From NCBI RefSeq assembly GCF_050113635.1, contig NZ_JBNJLT010000002.1:310001-374000 (forward strand): 64,000 nt of DNA, written 5' to 3'. Origin of the DNA: Marinimicrobium sp050113635 (GTDB lineage: Bacteria > Pseudomonadota > Gammaproteobacteria > Pseudomonadales > Cellvibrionaceae). Under the pieces are notes generated by a model. That model had not been told where the DNA came from and did not search any database. It saw only the letters and a list, made by a program, of their open reading frames with translations. The position numbers and the translations under genes were made by a program. Below are positions 17,107 through 26,163 of the stretch, piece after piece. How positions within the stretch are numbered: position 1 is the first letter of the stretch; each line of letters starts with the position of its first letter.

Positions 17107-20100
17107 ATGAGCAACCCGAACGAAAAGAGCAATAATCTCTGGCAAACCAAACTCGCCGCTCGCATCCACGACCCAGCAGAAAAAGCGCTGGTACTGCTGC
17201 GCGACCCGGCAGGACATGAAGGCGGCACCAGTCGTGCCCTGACGCGCCTGTTGGGTTTCCATGAAATCAACGCTGACAGTGTAGATAGCGACAACGACGA
17301 AGCGCTGACCCATACCCTATTCAAGAAAGGCATTCCGGCAGACATGTATCGGCATGTACAACGCGCCGACTGGTGGGCGGCAGCGGCGGATCGTCCGCAA
17401 TGGCCCGTGGAGGAGTGGCCTGATAAGCAAGGCGTGATGCGAATTGTCAACTGGGCACAGGCACACTGGGCCAAGGAGCCTGTGCTGATTCACCCACTTA
17501 CCGGCGAGCAGTTCGATCTGGGAAAATCCGGCGGCTTGAGCGCAACCGCCATTGAGGCGGTAAAAACTCGCAGCTTCGATCATTTTTCCGAGCTGATGCT
17601 GAAGCTCGGGGTCGGCAAGGACGATCAACAGGACTGGCGCAAACTGCTACTCACTTTTTGGCGCTTTGGTCCGGAACTGGGTGTGACCGATGCGGATACT
17701 GAAGACAATGACAAGCTCGGTAAGCTGTGGGAAGTATTACCATCGGATACCCGCATTCCCGACCACAGCATCTGGGATCACCTGGACCTCACCTCCGCCT
17801 TTGCCGGTGCCTTCGCCGCCGACCCAGATGGCGAGGTGGCGCTGCTCAGCCTTGCCATCGGCCCTGTGCAGCCCTTTATTGCCGCTGCGCGTAAAACCGA
17901 TGACCTGTGGGCCGGTTCGCACTTGCTGTCGCGTTTGAGCTGGGAGGCCATGCGCCCGGTGTGCGAGCGACTGGGGCCGGATGCCATTCTATTCCCGCGC
18001 CTGCGGGGTATTCCACAGGTGGATTTGTGGCTGCGTGACCAGATGCAACTGCCGGACGAACTGTTCAAGGATTGTGACTGGATGAAGGGCGGCACCGACA
18101 GCAACCCGTTGTTCTCCGCCGCCTTTCCCAACCGCTTTGTTGCGGTGGTACCCGCTAGCCAGGCCAAAGCCATTGCTGAAACAGCGGAAAAGAATGTACG
18201 CAAGTGGCTGCAAGGAAAAGGTGAAGAGGTGGTCATCCGGTTGCTGAGCGAAGCAGGTTACAGTGGCGAGCAGGAAAATATCACCACCCCCTTTGCGCAG
18301 ATGAAAGAACAGCTTGCTGGCTTCCCGGAAGTCCACTGGGCCGCCGTGCCTTTCTCAGTGATTCACTGCCGCGATAAGAAAAAGCAATGTGATCTGGATA
18401 TAACGCAACTATCTGAATCCATGAAGCCATTTTTTGAGGGTGAAGGCGAACCCGGTTTTCTGAATACCCCCGCCTGGAAAGTGCTGCAAAAAAAGCGGGA
18501 GCTGCTGGATGACGACGGCAGGAAAAAAGTCTTCTTCGCTCCCAACCCCGGCGTACTGTACCCAGCCGTGTTCGATCTGGCCGAACGGGTACTGGCCGCC
18601 GCCAAGGCGTCGCGCACCTTTGCGCAAATGCAACAGAAAGGCTGGCGCTGCTCGCTGACTGGTGAAGCAGAATGGCTGACCACTGACCGCGAACAACTTC
18701 ACTGGAACCAGCATTATCGGCAAAAACAGGGCACCCTGTGGACAGCCATTGCCGACAAGAAACTCTCGTGGGCTAAAAAGGACGAACACCTGAGTGCCTT
18801 GCCTGCCATTAAACGCCTGTGGCCAACGCTATTTAAGGAAGAGGTGGGTAAAGCGTTGGCCGCAAAGGATGATGGCTCCTTAGCGCAAATCGACCGCTTT
18901 GTGGTCTCCACCCACACCATGGCGCTGGCCCACCAGTTGGCAAACAAGCTGGACATCAGCCTCAGTGACGAACTGAAAGACACCCTGCAAAACCAGCCCC
19001 GTGTCGCTCTGCCACGTAAATTGGCAAAGAAGATCCATTCATCGGAACAAGCGGCGCTGATCGCCCGTATCCCCGGCTGGCTGGAGTCGGCACGGGATGA
19101 AGACGATGACGGTAAGGCACTGGAGCAGGCTCAACGCGGCATCAGGGATATACTGGGACAAAAAGCCGAAACCTACTACAGCCTGCTGATGATGGATGGC
19201 GACAAAATGGGGGCGATTCTGTCCGGTGACGAAAACACCCAAACGGTGATTTCCTACCAGCAAAGCTTTCACCCCGAGGTACAAAAGGGCTTTGCCCAGC
19301 GGGCGGAAAAACAGGCTGACCTTAAAGCCTACGGCGGGCAGAAACGCGCCATCAGCCCCAACCGCCACCTGGCGATTTCCGGGGCGCTGAATGATTTTTC
19401 GCAAACCGTGGTGCGTCATGTGGTGGAAGAAGAACACCTGGGGCGGCTGATCTACGCCGGGGGCGACGATGTGCAGGCCATGCTGCCGGTGGTGGACTTA
19501 CTGCCCGCCATGCAGCGCCTGCGCCACGCCTACAGCGGCACCGTGCCGGAGGACGAGCCGGTGGATTGGGGTGAGCTGCGCAAGCGCAATACTCTGGTGT
19601 GCAAGGGCGGCTTTGCCTGGCTCAAGGGCCGTTTGATGCGCATGATGGGGCAGAACGCCACCGCCTCCTGCGGTGCCATCATCGCTCACCATCAAGCCCC
19701 ACTCTCCGCCGTGATGCGCGAACTGCGCGCTGCCGAGCAGCGGGCCAAAAATGAAGGGGGCCGCGATGCTTTTTCCATCACCATCGTCAAGCGCTCGGGT
19801 GGCGCGCTTTATCTCACCGAAAAATGGGGCGAGCCGGTGGCCTTGCTCAACAAGCTGCGGGATTTCCTGACACAGGATGGCGTATCGCGCCGTGCCGTAT
19901 ATCACACCCTGCAATGGCTCAATGAAAGTGAGCTTCCTGACAATGCGTTCGACGCTTCAGCAAACGAAAAGGGTATGGCCCACAGCCTGCTAGCCTATCA
20001 GCTCGACCGGCAGGCACAGGGCGAGGCCAAACAGCAAACGCCGGAATTAGCCGAACGGTTGATTACCCTCGCGCAGAGCTGGCCTGCGGAAAAACGCATC

Positions 20101-20184
20101 GAAAAACTGCGCAACTTCCTCTGCGTGGCCGAATTTCTCGCCCGTGAAACCCGCACCGACAGCACTCAGGAGGGTGACGCATGA
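17107..20184 (+). CDS. cas10: Type III-B Cas10/Cmr2
   Basis: A 1025-residue large subunit of the Cmr complex. It has an N-terminal HD-type segment with H21-D22 in RIHDPAEKAL. The first palm domain is around residues 694-702 (LMMDGDKMG), and a second palm domain carries the cyclase GGDD at 785-788 (IYAGGDDVQAML). A C-terminal helical domain follows. With GGDD intact it is expected to make cyclic oligoadenylates on target-RNA binding. That fits a Card1-type effector and two putative cOA-handling proteins in the same locus. The HD motif suggests DNase activity could also remain. The stop overlaps the cmr3 ATG. Confidence 0.95.
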   Translation: MSNPNEKSNNLWQTKLAARIHDPAEKALVLLRDPAGHEGGTSRALTRLLGFHEINADSVDSDNDEALTHTLFKKGIPADMYRHVQRADWWAAAADRPQWPVEEWPDKQGVMRIVNWAQAHWAKEPVLIHPLTGEQFDLGKSGGLSATAIEAVKTRSFDHFSELMLKLGVGKDDQQDWRKLLLTFWRFGPELGVTDADTEDNDKLGKLWEVLPSDTRIPDHSIWDHLDLTSAFAGAFAADPDGEVALLSLAIGPVQPFIAAARKTDDLWAGSHLLSRLSWEAMRPVCERLGPDAILFPRLRGIPQVDLWLRDQMQLPDELFKDCDWMKGGTDSNPLFSAAFPNRFVAVVPASQAKAIAETAEKNVRKWLQGKGEEVVIRLLSEAGYSGEQENITTPFAQMKEQLAGFPEVHWAAVPFSVIHCRDKKKQCDLDITQLSESMKPFFEGEGEPGFLNTPAWKVLQKKRELLDDDGRKKVFFAPNPGVLYPAVFDLAERVLAAAKASRTFAQMQQKGWRCSLTGEAEWLTTDREQLHWNQHYRQKQGTLWTAIADKKLSWAKKDEHLSALPAIKRLWPTLFKEEVGKALAAKDDGSLAQIDRFVVSTHTMALAHQLANKLDISLSDELKDTLQNQPRVALPRKLAKKIHSSEQAALIARIPGWLESARDEDDDGKALEQAQRGIRDILGQKAETYYSLLMMDGDKMGAILSGDENTQTVISYQQSFHPEVQKGFAQRAEKQADLKAYGGQKRAISPNRHLAISGALNDFSQTVVRHVVEEEHLGRLIYAGGDDVQAMLPVVDLLPAMQRLRHAYSGTVPEDEPVDWGELRKRNTLVCKGGFAWLKGRLMRMMGQNATASCGAIIAHHQAPLSAVMRELRAAEQRAKNEGGRDAFSITIVKRSGGALYLTEKWGEPVALLNKLRDFLTQDGVSRRAVYHTLQWLNESELPDNAFDASANEKGMAHSLLAYQLDRQAQGEAKQQTPELAERLITLAQSWPAEKRIEKLRNFLCVAEFLARETRTDSTQEGDA

Positions 20185-21320
20185 GCACCGTGAATTACCG
20201 TTTTATCGAACCGCTGGATGTGCTGTTCCTGCGAGGCAACAAACTGTTTGGCGACCCCGGCAGTTTCGGTGAAAGCCTGATCCCACCCTGGCCGTCGGTA
20301 GCGGCGGGTGCCATTCGCTCACGGATGCTGGTGGACGATGGTGTCGATCTGGCCGCGTTTTCCAGAAATGAAAAACCTCATCCCACGCTGGGCACGCCAG
20401 ACAAACCCGGCAGCTTCACCCTGGCAGGCTTTTATCTCGCCCGCAGGCAAAACGGCATAGCCGAAATCCTGCTGCCCCCGCCCACCGACCTGGTGATCAG
20501 CAAGAACGATGATGGCAATGTGCAAGTGAACCGCTTGCAACCCACCCAGGTTGATCTGCCATCGTCTTTCAGCTTGCCCCTGTTGCCGGTGCTGGCCCAG
20601 GGCGCTACCCGCAGCAAACAGGTATCCGGCCACTGGCTGACCCAGGCCGGTTGGCAAGCCTATTTGCAGGGCAAGACACCCGATGCCACGCATCTGGTGT
20701 CCTCCAGCGAGCTGTGGAAACTGGATGCCCGCGTCGGCATTGGCATGAGCACCGCCACCCGCAGCGTGGAAGAGGGCAAGCTGTTTTCCGCTCAGGCGGT
20801 GGCGCTGGCTGAAGGTGTTGGTTTCCTTGCTGCCGTCACTGGTGCTGCACCATCGGAAAGCGGCCTGCTGCGCTTCGGTGGCGATGGTCGTGCGGCCAGT
20901 ATTGAGAAGGTCAATATTCAGCTTCCTGAGCCGGATTATCAGGCGATCAGCAAGGCGGGCCGCTGCCGCATCGTGCTCACCAGCCCCGGACTGTTCCCCG
21001 ATGGCTGGCAACTGCCCGGCAGCCATGGCCACAGCAATAACGACAACCGTGTCACCTTGCCCGGCGGCATCAGCGGCAGGCTGGCCTGCGCCGCCGTGTC
21101 CCGCGCCGAGGTGCTATCCGGCTGGGATTTAGCCAACAAGAAACCCAAACCCGCCCAACGCATTGCACCCACTGGCAGTGTTTACTGGATGGATGAACTG
21201 CAAGCCACACCGGAACAACTTCGCAAGCTTGTGGAAACGGGTTTGTGGGGGGACCTGTGCGAAGATGCAGGCCGTCGATCCGAAGGCTTTAACCGCATCG
21301 CACTGGCAATATGGAAGTAA
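20181..21320 (+). CDS. cmr3: Type III-B RAMP protein Cmr3
   Basis: A 379-residue Cmr3, which binds the 5' handle of crRNA together with Cas10. The N-terminal motif FIEPLDVLFLRGNKLFGDPG and the following IPPWPSVAAGAIRSRML are strong family signatures; a C-terminal glycine-rich RAMP segment ends at EGFNRIALAIW. The start overlaps the cas10 stop (ATGA), indicating coupled translation in fixed Cmr stoichiometry. Confidence 0.94.
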   Translation: MSTVNYRFIEPLDVLFLRGNKLFGDPGSFGESLIPPWPSVAAGAIRSRMLVDDGVDLAAFSRNEKPHPTLGTPDKPGSFTLAGFYLARRQNGIAEILLPPPTDLVISKNDDGNVQVNRLQPTQVDLPSSFSLPLLPVLAQGATRSKQVSGHWLTQAGWQAYLQGKTPDATHLVSSSELWKLDARVGIGMSTATRSVEEGKLFSAQAVALAEGVGFLAAVTGAAPSESGLLRFGGDGRAASIEKVNIQLPEPDYQAISKAGRCRIVLTSPGLFPDGWQLPGSHGHSNNDNRVTLPGGISGRLACAAVSRAEVLSGWDLANKKPKPAQRIAPTGSVYWMDELQATPEQLRKLVETGLWGDLCEDAGRRSEGFNRIALAIWK

Positions 21321-21445
21321 AGAAGACAACCGTGAGTGAACTGCTGATCTACAGTACCGACAACCAGACTCGCCTGGCCGAGCGCGATATCACCAAAGCC
21401 GAGCAAGCCTTGAATCTGCTGGCAACCAGCGATACGCATCAATAA
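21311..21445 (+). CDS. 44-codon ORF between cmr3 and cmr4; possible rhuM-like relic
   Basis: ATG at 21311 overlaps the end of cmr3 in another frame and runs to TAA at 21445, 12 bases before cmr4. The peptide contains SELLIYSTDNQTRLAER, reminiscent of the N-terminus of RhuM-family proteins (typically SELLIYQTEDGQT...). It then jumps to ITKAEQALNLLATSDTHQ, as if the middle of a larger gene had been deleted. A GTG at 21332 (MSELLIY...) is an alternative start. It may be a relic of an inserted gene or a small translated peptide; nothing proves expression. Confidence 0.35.
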   Translation: MEVKKTTVSELLIYSTDNQTRLAERDITKAEQALNLLATSDTHQ

Positions 21446-21457
21446 GGAGAAAGCATC

Positions 21458-22357
21458 ATGTTCCAGAAACAAGCCACCGTATTCCTGTATGCCATCAGCC
21501 CCGTGCATATGGGCGCAGGCCAAGCCATCGACGTGATCGACAACCCCATTCAGCGGGAAAAACACACCGGCCACCCCAGCTTTGCCGGTTCCGGCATCAA
21601 GGGCGCGGTGCGGCACAACTTTGAGGCACTGGGCGGGCAGCCAGCGGATATTGACCGCCTGCTCGGCCCGGATTCCAACAGCGGCGACAACCTGCACGCC
21701 GGGGCGGTCAGCTTTGGTGATGCCCAGCTGGTGGCGCTGCCGGTTCGTAGCCTGAAAGGGGGTTATGTGTATGCCACTTGCCCCCAAGCGCTGGCGCGGG
21801 CGCAGCGGCTGCTGAACCTGACGGGTGCAAAAGTGCAGTGGACAGTACCCGCTGTGGAAGAAAACCAGGCGCTGGTTATCAATGACAAATTACTGTCTGG
21901 TGACAAGCTGCATTTGGAAGCCTTCGAGTATTCAAAAAGCAGTGCTGGCGAACTGGAGGGAATTGCACAAGATTTGGCCAGCAAAGCTCTGCCCGGCAGC
22001 GACGAATACGCCTTCTTCCGCGAAAAGCTGAAAACCGACCTCGTTGTATTACACGACACGGATTTCGCCTACTTCGCCAAAAACGCCATGCTGGTAGAGC
22101 CTCATGTGCGCATCAATCCTGAAACCGGTACTGCTGATAGCGGCGGGCTGTTCTACACCGAAAACCTGCCGCCGGAATCCATCCTCGTCGCCCCGCTGAT
22201 GGCCAGCCAGACGCGCACCGGCAAGCCGGACAACCATCTGGAAGCCGAAGCCGTGCTGTCGCAAATCAAAACCCTGATCAACAGCCGACTGCTGCAAATC
22301 GGCGGCGACGCCACCACCGGGCGCGGGCTGGTGGTGGCCAACGTGGTGGAGGGTTGA
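21458..22357 (+). CDS. cmr4: Type III-B RAMP protein Cmr4 (backbone RNase)
   Basis: A 299-residue Cmr4, the repeated backbone subunit that cuts bound target RNA at 6-nt intervals. Hallmarks are SPVHMGAGQAIDVIDNPIQR and GHPSFAGSGIKGAVRHNFEA; the Asp residues just before PIQRE are in the region of the catalytic Asp. The C-terminal glycine loop is QIGGDATTGRGLV. A good AAGGAGAAAG ribosome site lies upstream. The stop overlaps the cmr5 start region. Confidence 0.95.
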   Translation: MFQKQATVFLYAISPVHMGAGQAIDVIDNPIQREKHTGHPSFAGSGIKGAVRHNFEALGGQPADIDRLLGPDSNSGDNLHAGAVSFGDAQLVALPVRSLKGGYVYATCPQALARAQRLLNLTGAKVQWTVPAVEENQALVINDKLLSGDKLHLEAFEYSKSSAGELEGIAQDLASKALPGSDEYAFFREKLKTDLVVLHDTDFAYFAKNAMLVEPHVRINPETGTADSGGLFYTENLPPESILVAPLMASQTRTGKPDNHLEAEAVLSQIKTLINSRLLQIGGDATTGRGLVVANVVEG

Positions 22358-22359
22358 TC

Positions 22360-22731
22360 ATGACTCAGACACTCGAACAGCAGCGTGCCGAAAACGCCTG
22401 GCAGGTGAGCGAAAAGTACGACAGGGAACACGTCAATATCGCCAAGGGCTTGCCCGCGCTGATTATGAACAGCGGCCTGATGCAGGTACTGGCCTTTGCC
22501 CATGAGAAAGGTAAAAAGCATGAAGTGGTGGCCACTGATTTGCGGGCCTGGCTGGTAAAACGCATCAGCAATAACAAGATAACTGACGATCCCGGCTTTG
22601 CGCAGTTTATGAATGTGCTGATGAGCGCCAAGCCTCAAGATTACCAGTTTATCAACGCCGAAGCCCTGGCCTGGCTGAAATGGCTGCGTCAGATGGCTGC
22701 CGCCCGCAAACCTGAAAAAGGAGGTGAGTGA
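22360..22731 (+). CDS. cmr5: Type III-B small subunit Cmr5
   Basis: A 123-residue helical small subunit forming the second filament of the Cmr complex. It has the family pattern LEQQRAENAWQ near the N-terminus, PALIMNSGLMQVLAFAHEK and a C-terminal EALAWLKWLRQMAAA. ATG at 22360 is chosen; GGAGGG before it is a good ribosome site and overlaps the end of cmr4. Size and position between cmr4 and cmr6 are typical. Confidence 0.93.
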   Translation: MTQTLEQQRAENAWQVSEKYDREHVNIAKGLPALIMNSGLMQVLAFAHEKGKKHEVVATDLRAWLVKRISNNKITDDPGFAQFMNVLMSAKPQDYQFINAEALAWLKWLRQMAAARKPEKGGE

Positions 22732-23849
22732 TGGTGACTATTGCTGCCGTACCTGACTATCTTGGAACTGACTTCAATACCGCCTCGCCGGGCTTACGTT
22801 TTGGTATGTACCTGCAAGTGTGGAATAACCGTTTTGGCAAGGAGACAAGCAGCGTCGAATCGTTGAAACGGGCAGGCAAACTGAACGATAACGACAAGAA
22901 AACGATGTCTGCATTGGCAGAGCGCCAACAGGCCACTTTCAACGTCGTTGCAGATACCACCCGTGGCTTACAGCTGGACGCCCTGGCCACCGCTCCCTTC
23001 ACCACCGGCCTCGGCAACGAACACCCCACCGAAAACGGCTTTGCCTTTCTCAACCCCTACGGCCTGCCTTATTTGCCTGGCAGCGGCGTAAAAGGTGTAT
23101 TGCGTCAGGCGGCGCGAGAGCTGGCATCCGGTGAATGGGGCGAGAACCACGGTTGGAATGACGCCACTATCACCGCCCTGTTCGGGCTGGAAAGTAAGGA
23201 CGGAGACAGCGATCACCTGCGCGGTGCACTCACCTTCTGGGATGTGATCCCACAGATAAAGGGCGACAACAGCCTCACTGTGGAAATCACGACACCGCAC
23301 CAAAAGCACTATTACCAAGATGGCAAAACCCCGCACGACTCCGGCCAGCCCATCCCCATCAGCTTCCTTACTGTACCGCCCGGCTCCGGTTTTACCTTTT
23401 ATTTACAGTGCAACTTGACTCTGCTGAAGAATAGTGCCCCGGATTTACTGAACAACAACCAGTGGCAAACGTTGCTGCATGCCGCCTTTGAACACGCCTT
23501 CAACTGGCTCGGTTTTGGTGCCAAAACGGCCGTGGGTTATGGCGCGATGGTGAATCAGAAAATATTGCGCCAGAAGCAAGAAGATGCTCGGAAAGAAAGC
23601 CTGAAAGAGGCTGGGATTGCCATGGGTAGTGAACTTTGGAAGGCTGCCGAAGTGCGTGATGTCAATCCAGGTTCCGGTGAGGTTAGAGTGGTTGATGGTG
23701 ATGGCCGGATTGCTCGGGGGAACTATTACGCAGCACTGTCCGATGCGGCAAAAAAACGATTAAAGAAACGCAAAAAGGTGTTGGTGAGTGTAGAGGTAGA
23801 AGTGCAGGGAAATCAATTTGTCATCACTTCAATCAACGACGCTGAATAA
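22731..23849 (+). CDS. cmr6: Type III-B RAMP protein Cmr6
   Basis: A 372-residue Cmr6, a RAMP subunit at the crRNA 3' side of the complex. It contains ATAPFTTGLGNEHPTENGF and the RAMP loop LPYLPGSGVKGVLRQAAREL, plus NWLGFGAKTAVGYGAM near residue 265. The C-terminal ~90 residues (KILRQKQEDARKE onward) form a charged extension beyond the usual Cmr6 core, ending in a beta-rich segment. ATG at 22731 follows GGAGG by 6 bases and shares an A with the cmr5 stop (TGATG). Confidence 0.93.
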   Translation: MVTIAAVPDYLGTDFNTASPGLRFGMYLQVWNNRFGKETSSVESLKRAGKLNDNDKKTMSALAERQQATFNVVADTTRGLQLDALATAPFTTGLGNEHPTENGFAFLNPYGLPYLPGSGVKGVLRQAARELASGEWGENHGWNDATITALFGLESKDGDSDHLRGALTFWDVIPQIKGDNSLTVEITTPHQKHYYQDGKTPHDSGQPIPISFLTVPPGSGFTFYLQCNLTLLKNSAPDLLNNNQWQTLLHAAFEHAFNWLGFGAKTAVGYGAMVNQKILRQKQEDARKESLKEAGIAMGSELWKAAEVRDVNPGSGEVRVVDGDGRIARGNYYAALSDAAKKRLKKRKKVLVSVEVEVQGNQFVITSINDAE

Positions 23850-23883
23850 GCGTAATAGTAAGCATTCTGACTGAGGATACAGT

Positions 23884-25071
23884 ATGACAAACCTGCACCT
23901 GTGCATTATCACCGGCCAGCCGCTGGCCAACCTCATCCCGCTGCTGCAAGAGCGGCCCGATGAGATGGTGCTGATGCATACCGACGATAAAAAGGAAGAT
24001 GCCAGTGCCTTTGCCCGCACATTGGAGAAAGCGGGCTTTAGCCAGGCCCATATCCACATCAGGCCCGGCCTGCCCGCCCATCCGTTCGATGACATCAGAA
24101 TGTATGTCTTGGAGCGACTGGAGGAACTGCAAAACCAGTTCCCCGATAGCCGCCTGACCTGGAATGCCACCGGTGGCACCAAGCAGATGGCACTGGCCAT
24201 CTGGGATGTGCTGGACAGTAAAAAAGATCGAGTGATCTACAGTGACACGCGCGTGGGATATATGGAGGAATTAACGCCAGAGGTGGGCAGCATTGCACTG
24301 GAGTCACAGCTCACTCCCGAGCTGTACCTGCACGCGCTGGGAAAGATCAAGCGCCGTGCTGAATCCGACCAGGACGCATGGTGCGAGCGTGCCCAGTCAC
24401 GCAAAGAGGCAACCCGTCACCTCGGGAATCATGCCGAAGCGCTGGCTGGTCTTGTGCAACAGTTCAATCGCAAGTTGGACAGCGACGGCGGCGAAAGGCA
24501 GTCTCTGGCCCTGAACAATATTGGCTCCCAATGGCGTCAGGCATTGCAGCGTCTTGAAGAACACGGTGTACTCAGTGGTCAGGGCGACGGACGTTATAAC
24601 CTGGTGAATGCCGATGCTGCACGTTATCTGACTGGCGGTTGGTTGGAGGAATACGTCTGGCATGCCGCCAAGGATCAGCAGGTTGACCATGTGCAAGCTG
24701 GACTTAAGTTTGGTGACCTGGCACATCGCAAGCAGGGCCAGGACAACGAGGTCGATGCCTTTATCGTGCATTGCAACCGTCTGCTGTTGATCGAATGCAA
24801 GTCAGGGTGGATGGGTAAAGATGCTCGCAAGGACAGCAGTATCATTTACCAGCTTGACAGTATTGGTCAGCATGCCGGTGGCAGCCAGGCCACCCGTGTG
24901 CTGGTATCGGCTCAACCCTTGGAGCATGAAACCAAAGAAGGTCGTAAAGTGAATACCAAGGCCAGGGCATCCGCCACAGATATTCATACGGTTGAGGGCC
25001 AAGAGTTAAAAGGGCTAGGTGCCGCGATACGTGAGTGGAAAGAAAACGGACAATGGAGCGCAAAAGGATGA
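23884..25071 (+). CDS. Card1/Can2-type CARF nuclease (cOA-activated)
   Basis: A 395-residue accessory effector. The N-terminal CARF domain (about 1-150) has CIITGQPLANLIPLL and the pocket motif TWNATGGTKQMALAIWDVL. A winged-helix-like linker (about 180-250) follows, then a PD-(D/E)xK nuclease with D291 (NEVDAFIVH) and E304-x-K306 (LLLIECKSGW). Card1/Can2 family enzymes, described in other type III systems, are switched on by cyclic tetra-adenylate and cut single-stranded DNA and/or RNA, causing dormancy. The active site looks intact. It sits 34 bases after cmr6 with its own GAGG ribosome site, and its stop overlaps the cas6 start. Confidence 0.88.
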   Translation: MTNLHLCIITGQPLANLIPLLQERPDEMVLMHTDDKKEDASAFARTLEKAGFSQAHIHIRPGLPAHPFDDIRMYVLERLEELQNQFPDSRLTWNATGGTKQMALAIWDVLDSKKDRVIYSDTRVGYMEELTPEVGSIALESQLTPELYLHALGKIKRRAESDQDAWCERAQSRKEATRHLGNHAEALAGLVQQFNRKLDSDGGERQSLALNNIGSQWRQALQRLEEHGVLSGQGDGRYNLVNADAARYLTGGWLEEYVWHAAKDQQVDHVQAGLKFGDLAHRKQGQDNEVDAFIVHCNRLLLIECKSGWMGKDARKDSSIIYQLDSIGQHAGGSQATRVLVSAQPLEHETKEGRKVNTKARASATDIHTVEGQELKGLGAAIREWKENGQWSAKG

Positions 25072-26057
25072 AGAGTTTGCATCTGGCCCGCTACCGATTT
25101 CACTGGCAGGTCACAACACCGTTACGCCTGCCTCCTTACGCCAGCTCCACCTTACGCGGTGTTTTCGGGCGCGCACTCAAACAGCAGGCTTGTCTTACCC
25201 GCGCTAACGACTGCCGGGGGTGTGCCATGATAGACACCTGCCCCTATCCGGCAATCTTTGAACCTCAAGTCACACCCCGTGCTTCTGGACAGCCACCGGC
25301 ATTGGCCCCTTATTCCATTGAAACTCCTTTTGATGACGCCGCCCGGCCCTCCCCTCAAAGCCGCTGTTATCAGCCCGGCGAACATTATCGCTTCGACATG
25401 GTACTAATGACGCCCATTGCTATTCAACAGTTACCATTGATTATTGCTTCCTGGGAAAGAGCTTTTTCTTATGGGGTCGGCCCTTTGAGTGGTACAGCCA
25501 AACTGACAAGAGTTGAACAGTGTCAGGCAAACGGATCGGCAGACATACTTTACAGCACCGAGAAGCCACAACTGCAACGCCACAATACCGAGTTGTCTGT
25601 ACCGCGGCTTACATTACCAATGGACATACAGTTGCACCTGAAAACTCCTTTACGCCTTCAACAGAAAGGAAGGCTTGTTAGCGCCAAAGACCTCACCCCC
25701 GGTTTATTCCTGCGAAACCTGATTCGACGAGTCAGCTTTCATGTTTGCACCCAACAACCGGATGCCTACACCCTGGCCGACATCCACCAGCTCAATACAT
25801 TGGCCGATCAGGTGCAAGAAGGCGAACGCGAACTGACCTGGAGCGACTGGCAACGCTATTCCTCCAGGCAAAAACAGAAAATGACGTTAGGTGGGCTAAT
25901 CGGTCACTGGCAATTACTCCATGTGCCACCCGCATTGTTGCACCTGATCTACCTGGGTCAGTGGCTGCATATCGGCAAAGAAGCCACTTTTGGGTTGGGG
26001 CACTACGTTATGATACCTTCAAGCGAGCTTGAATACTTTGATAAGCGGCAGGCCTAA
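25068..26057 (+). CDS. cas6: CRISPR pre-crRNA endoribonuclease Cas6
   Basis: A 329-residue RAMP-fold Cas6 of the DUF2276-like group that cuts within repeats to release crRNA for the Cmr complex. N-terminal TPLRLPPYASSTLRGVFGRA, a Cys cluster C-x2-C-x5-C (DCRGCAMIDTCPYP) and the C-terminal glycine-rich loop EATFGLGHYVM are typical. ATG at 25068 overlaps the Card1 stop (ATGA); an in-frame ATG at 25053 is an alternative. It ends 106 bases before the array, and the predicted product of cutting is an 8-nt 5' handle ATTAAGAC. Confidence 0.88.
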   Translation: MKSLHLARYRFHWQVTTPLRLPPYASSTLRGVFGRALKQQACLTRANDCRGCAMIDTCPYPAIFEPQVTPRASGQPPALAPYSIETPFDDAARPSPQSRCYQPGEHYRFDMVLMTPIAIQQLPLIIASWERAFSYGVGPLSGTAKLTRVEQCQANGSADILYSTEKPQLQRHNTELSVPRLTLPMDIQLHLKTPLRLQQKGRLVSAKDLTPGLFLRNLIRRVSFHVCTQQPDAYTLADIHQLNTLADQVQEGERELTWSDWQRYSSRQKQKMTLGGLIGHWQLLHVPPALLHLIYLGQWLHIGKEATFGLGHYVMIPSSELEYFDKRQA

Positions 26058-26163
26058 AATGGAGAGTCGCGCCCGTTTGAATAAAAGCAACTTTCTGACA
26101 ATGATTTTTTTCTTGAACCCACTGGTCAACCTATTGATTATAAAGGAAGTATTTCTGAGAGCA
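26058..26163 (+). promoter_or_regulatory. CRISPR leader
   Basis: 106 AT-rich bases between cas6 and the first repeat. There is a TATAAA at 26139 about 20 bases before the repeat, and TTGAAC at 26113, but the spacing (20 bp) is long. The degenerate repeats are all at the other end of the array, which supports this as the leader and plus-strand transcription. Confidence 0.65.
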
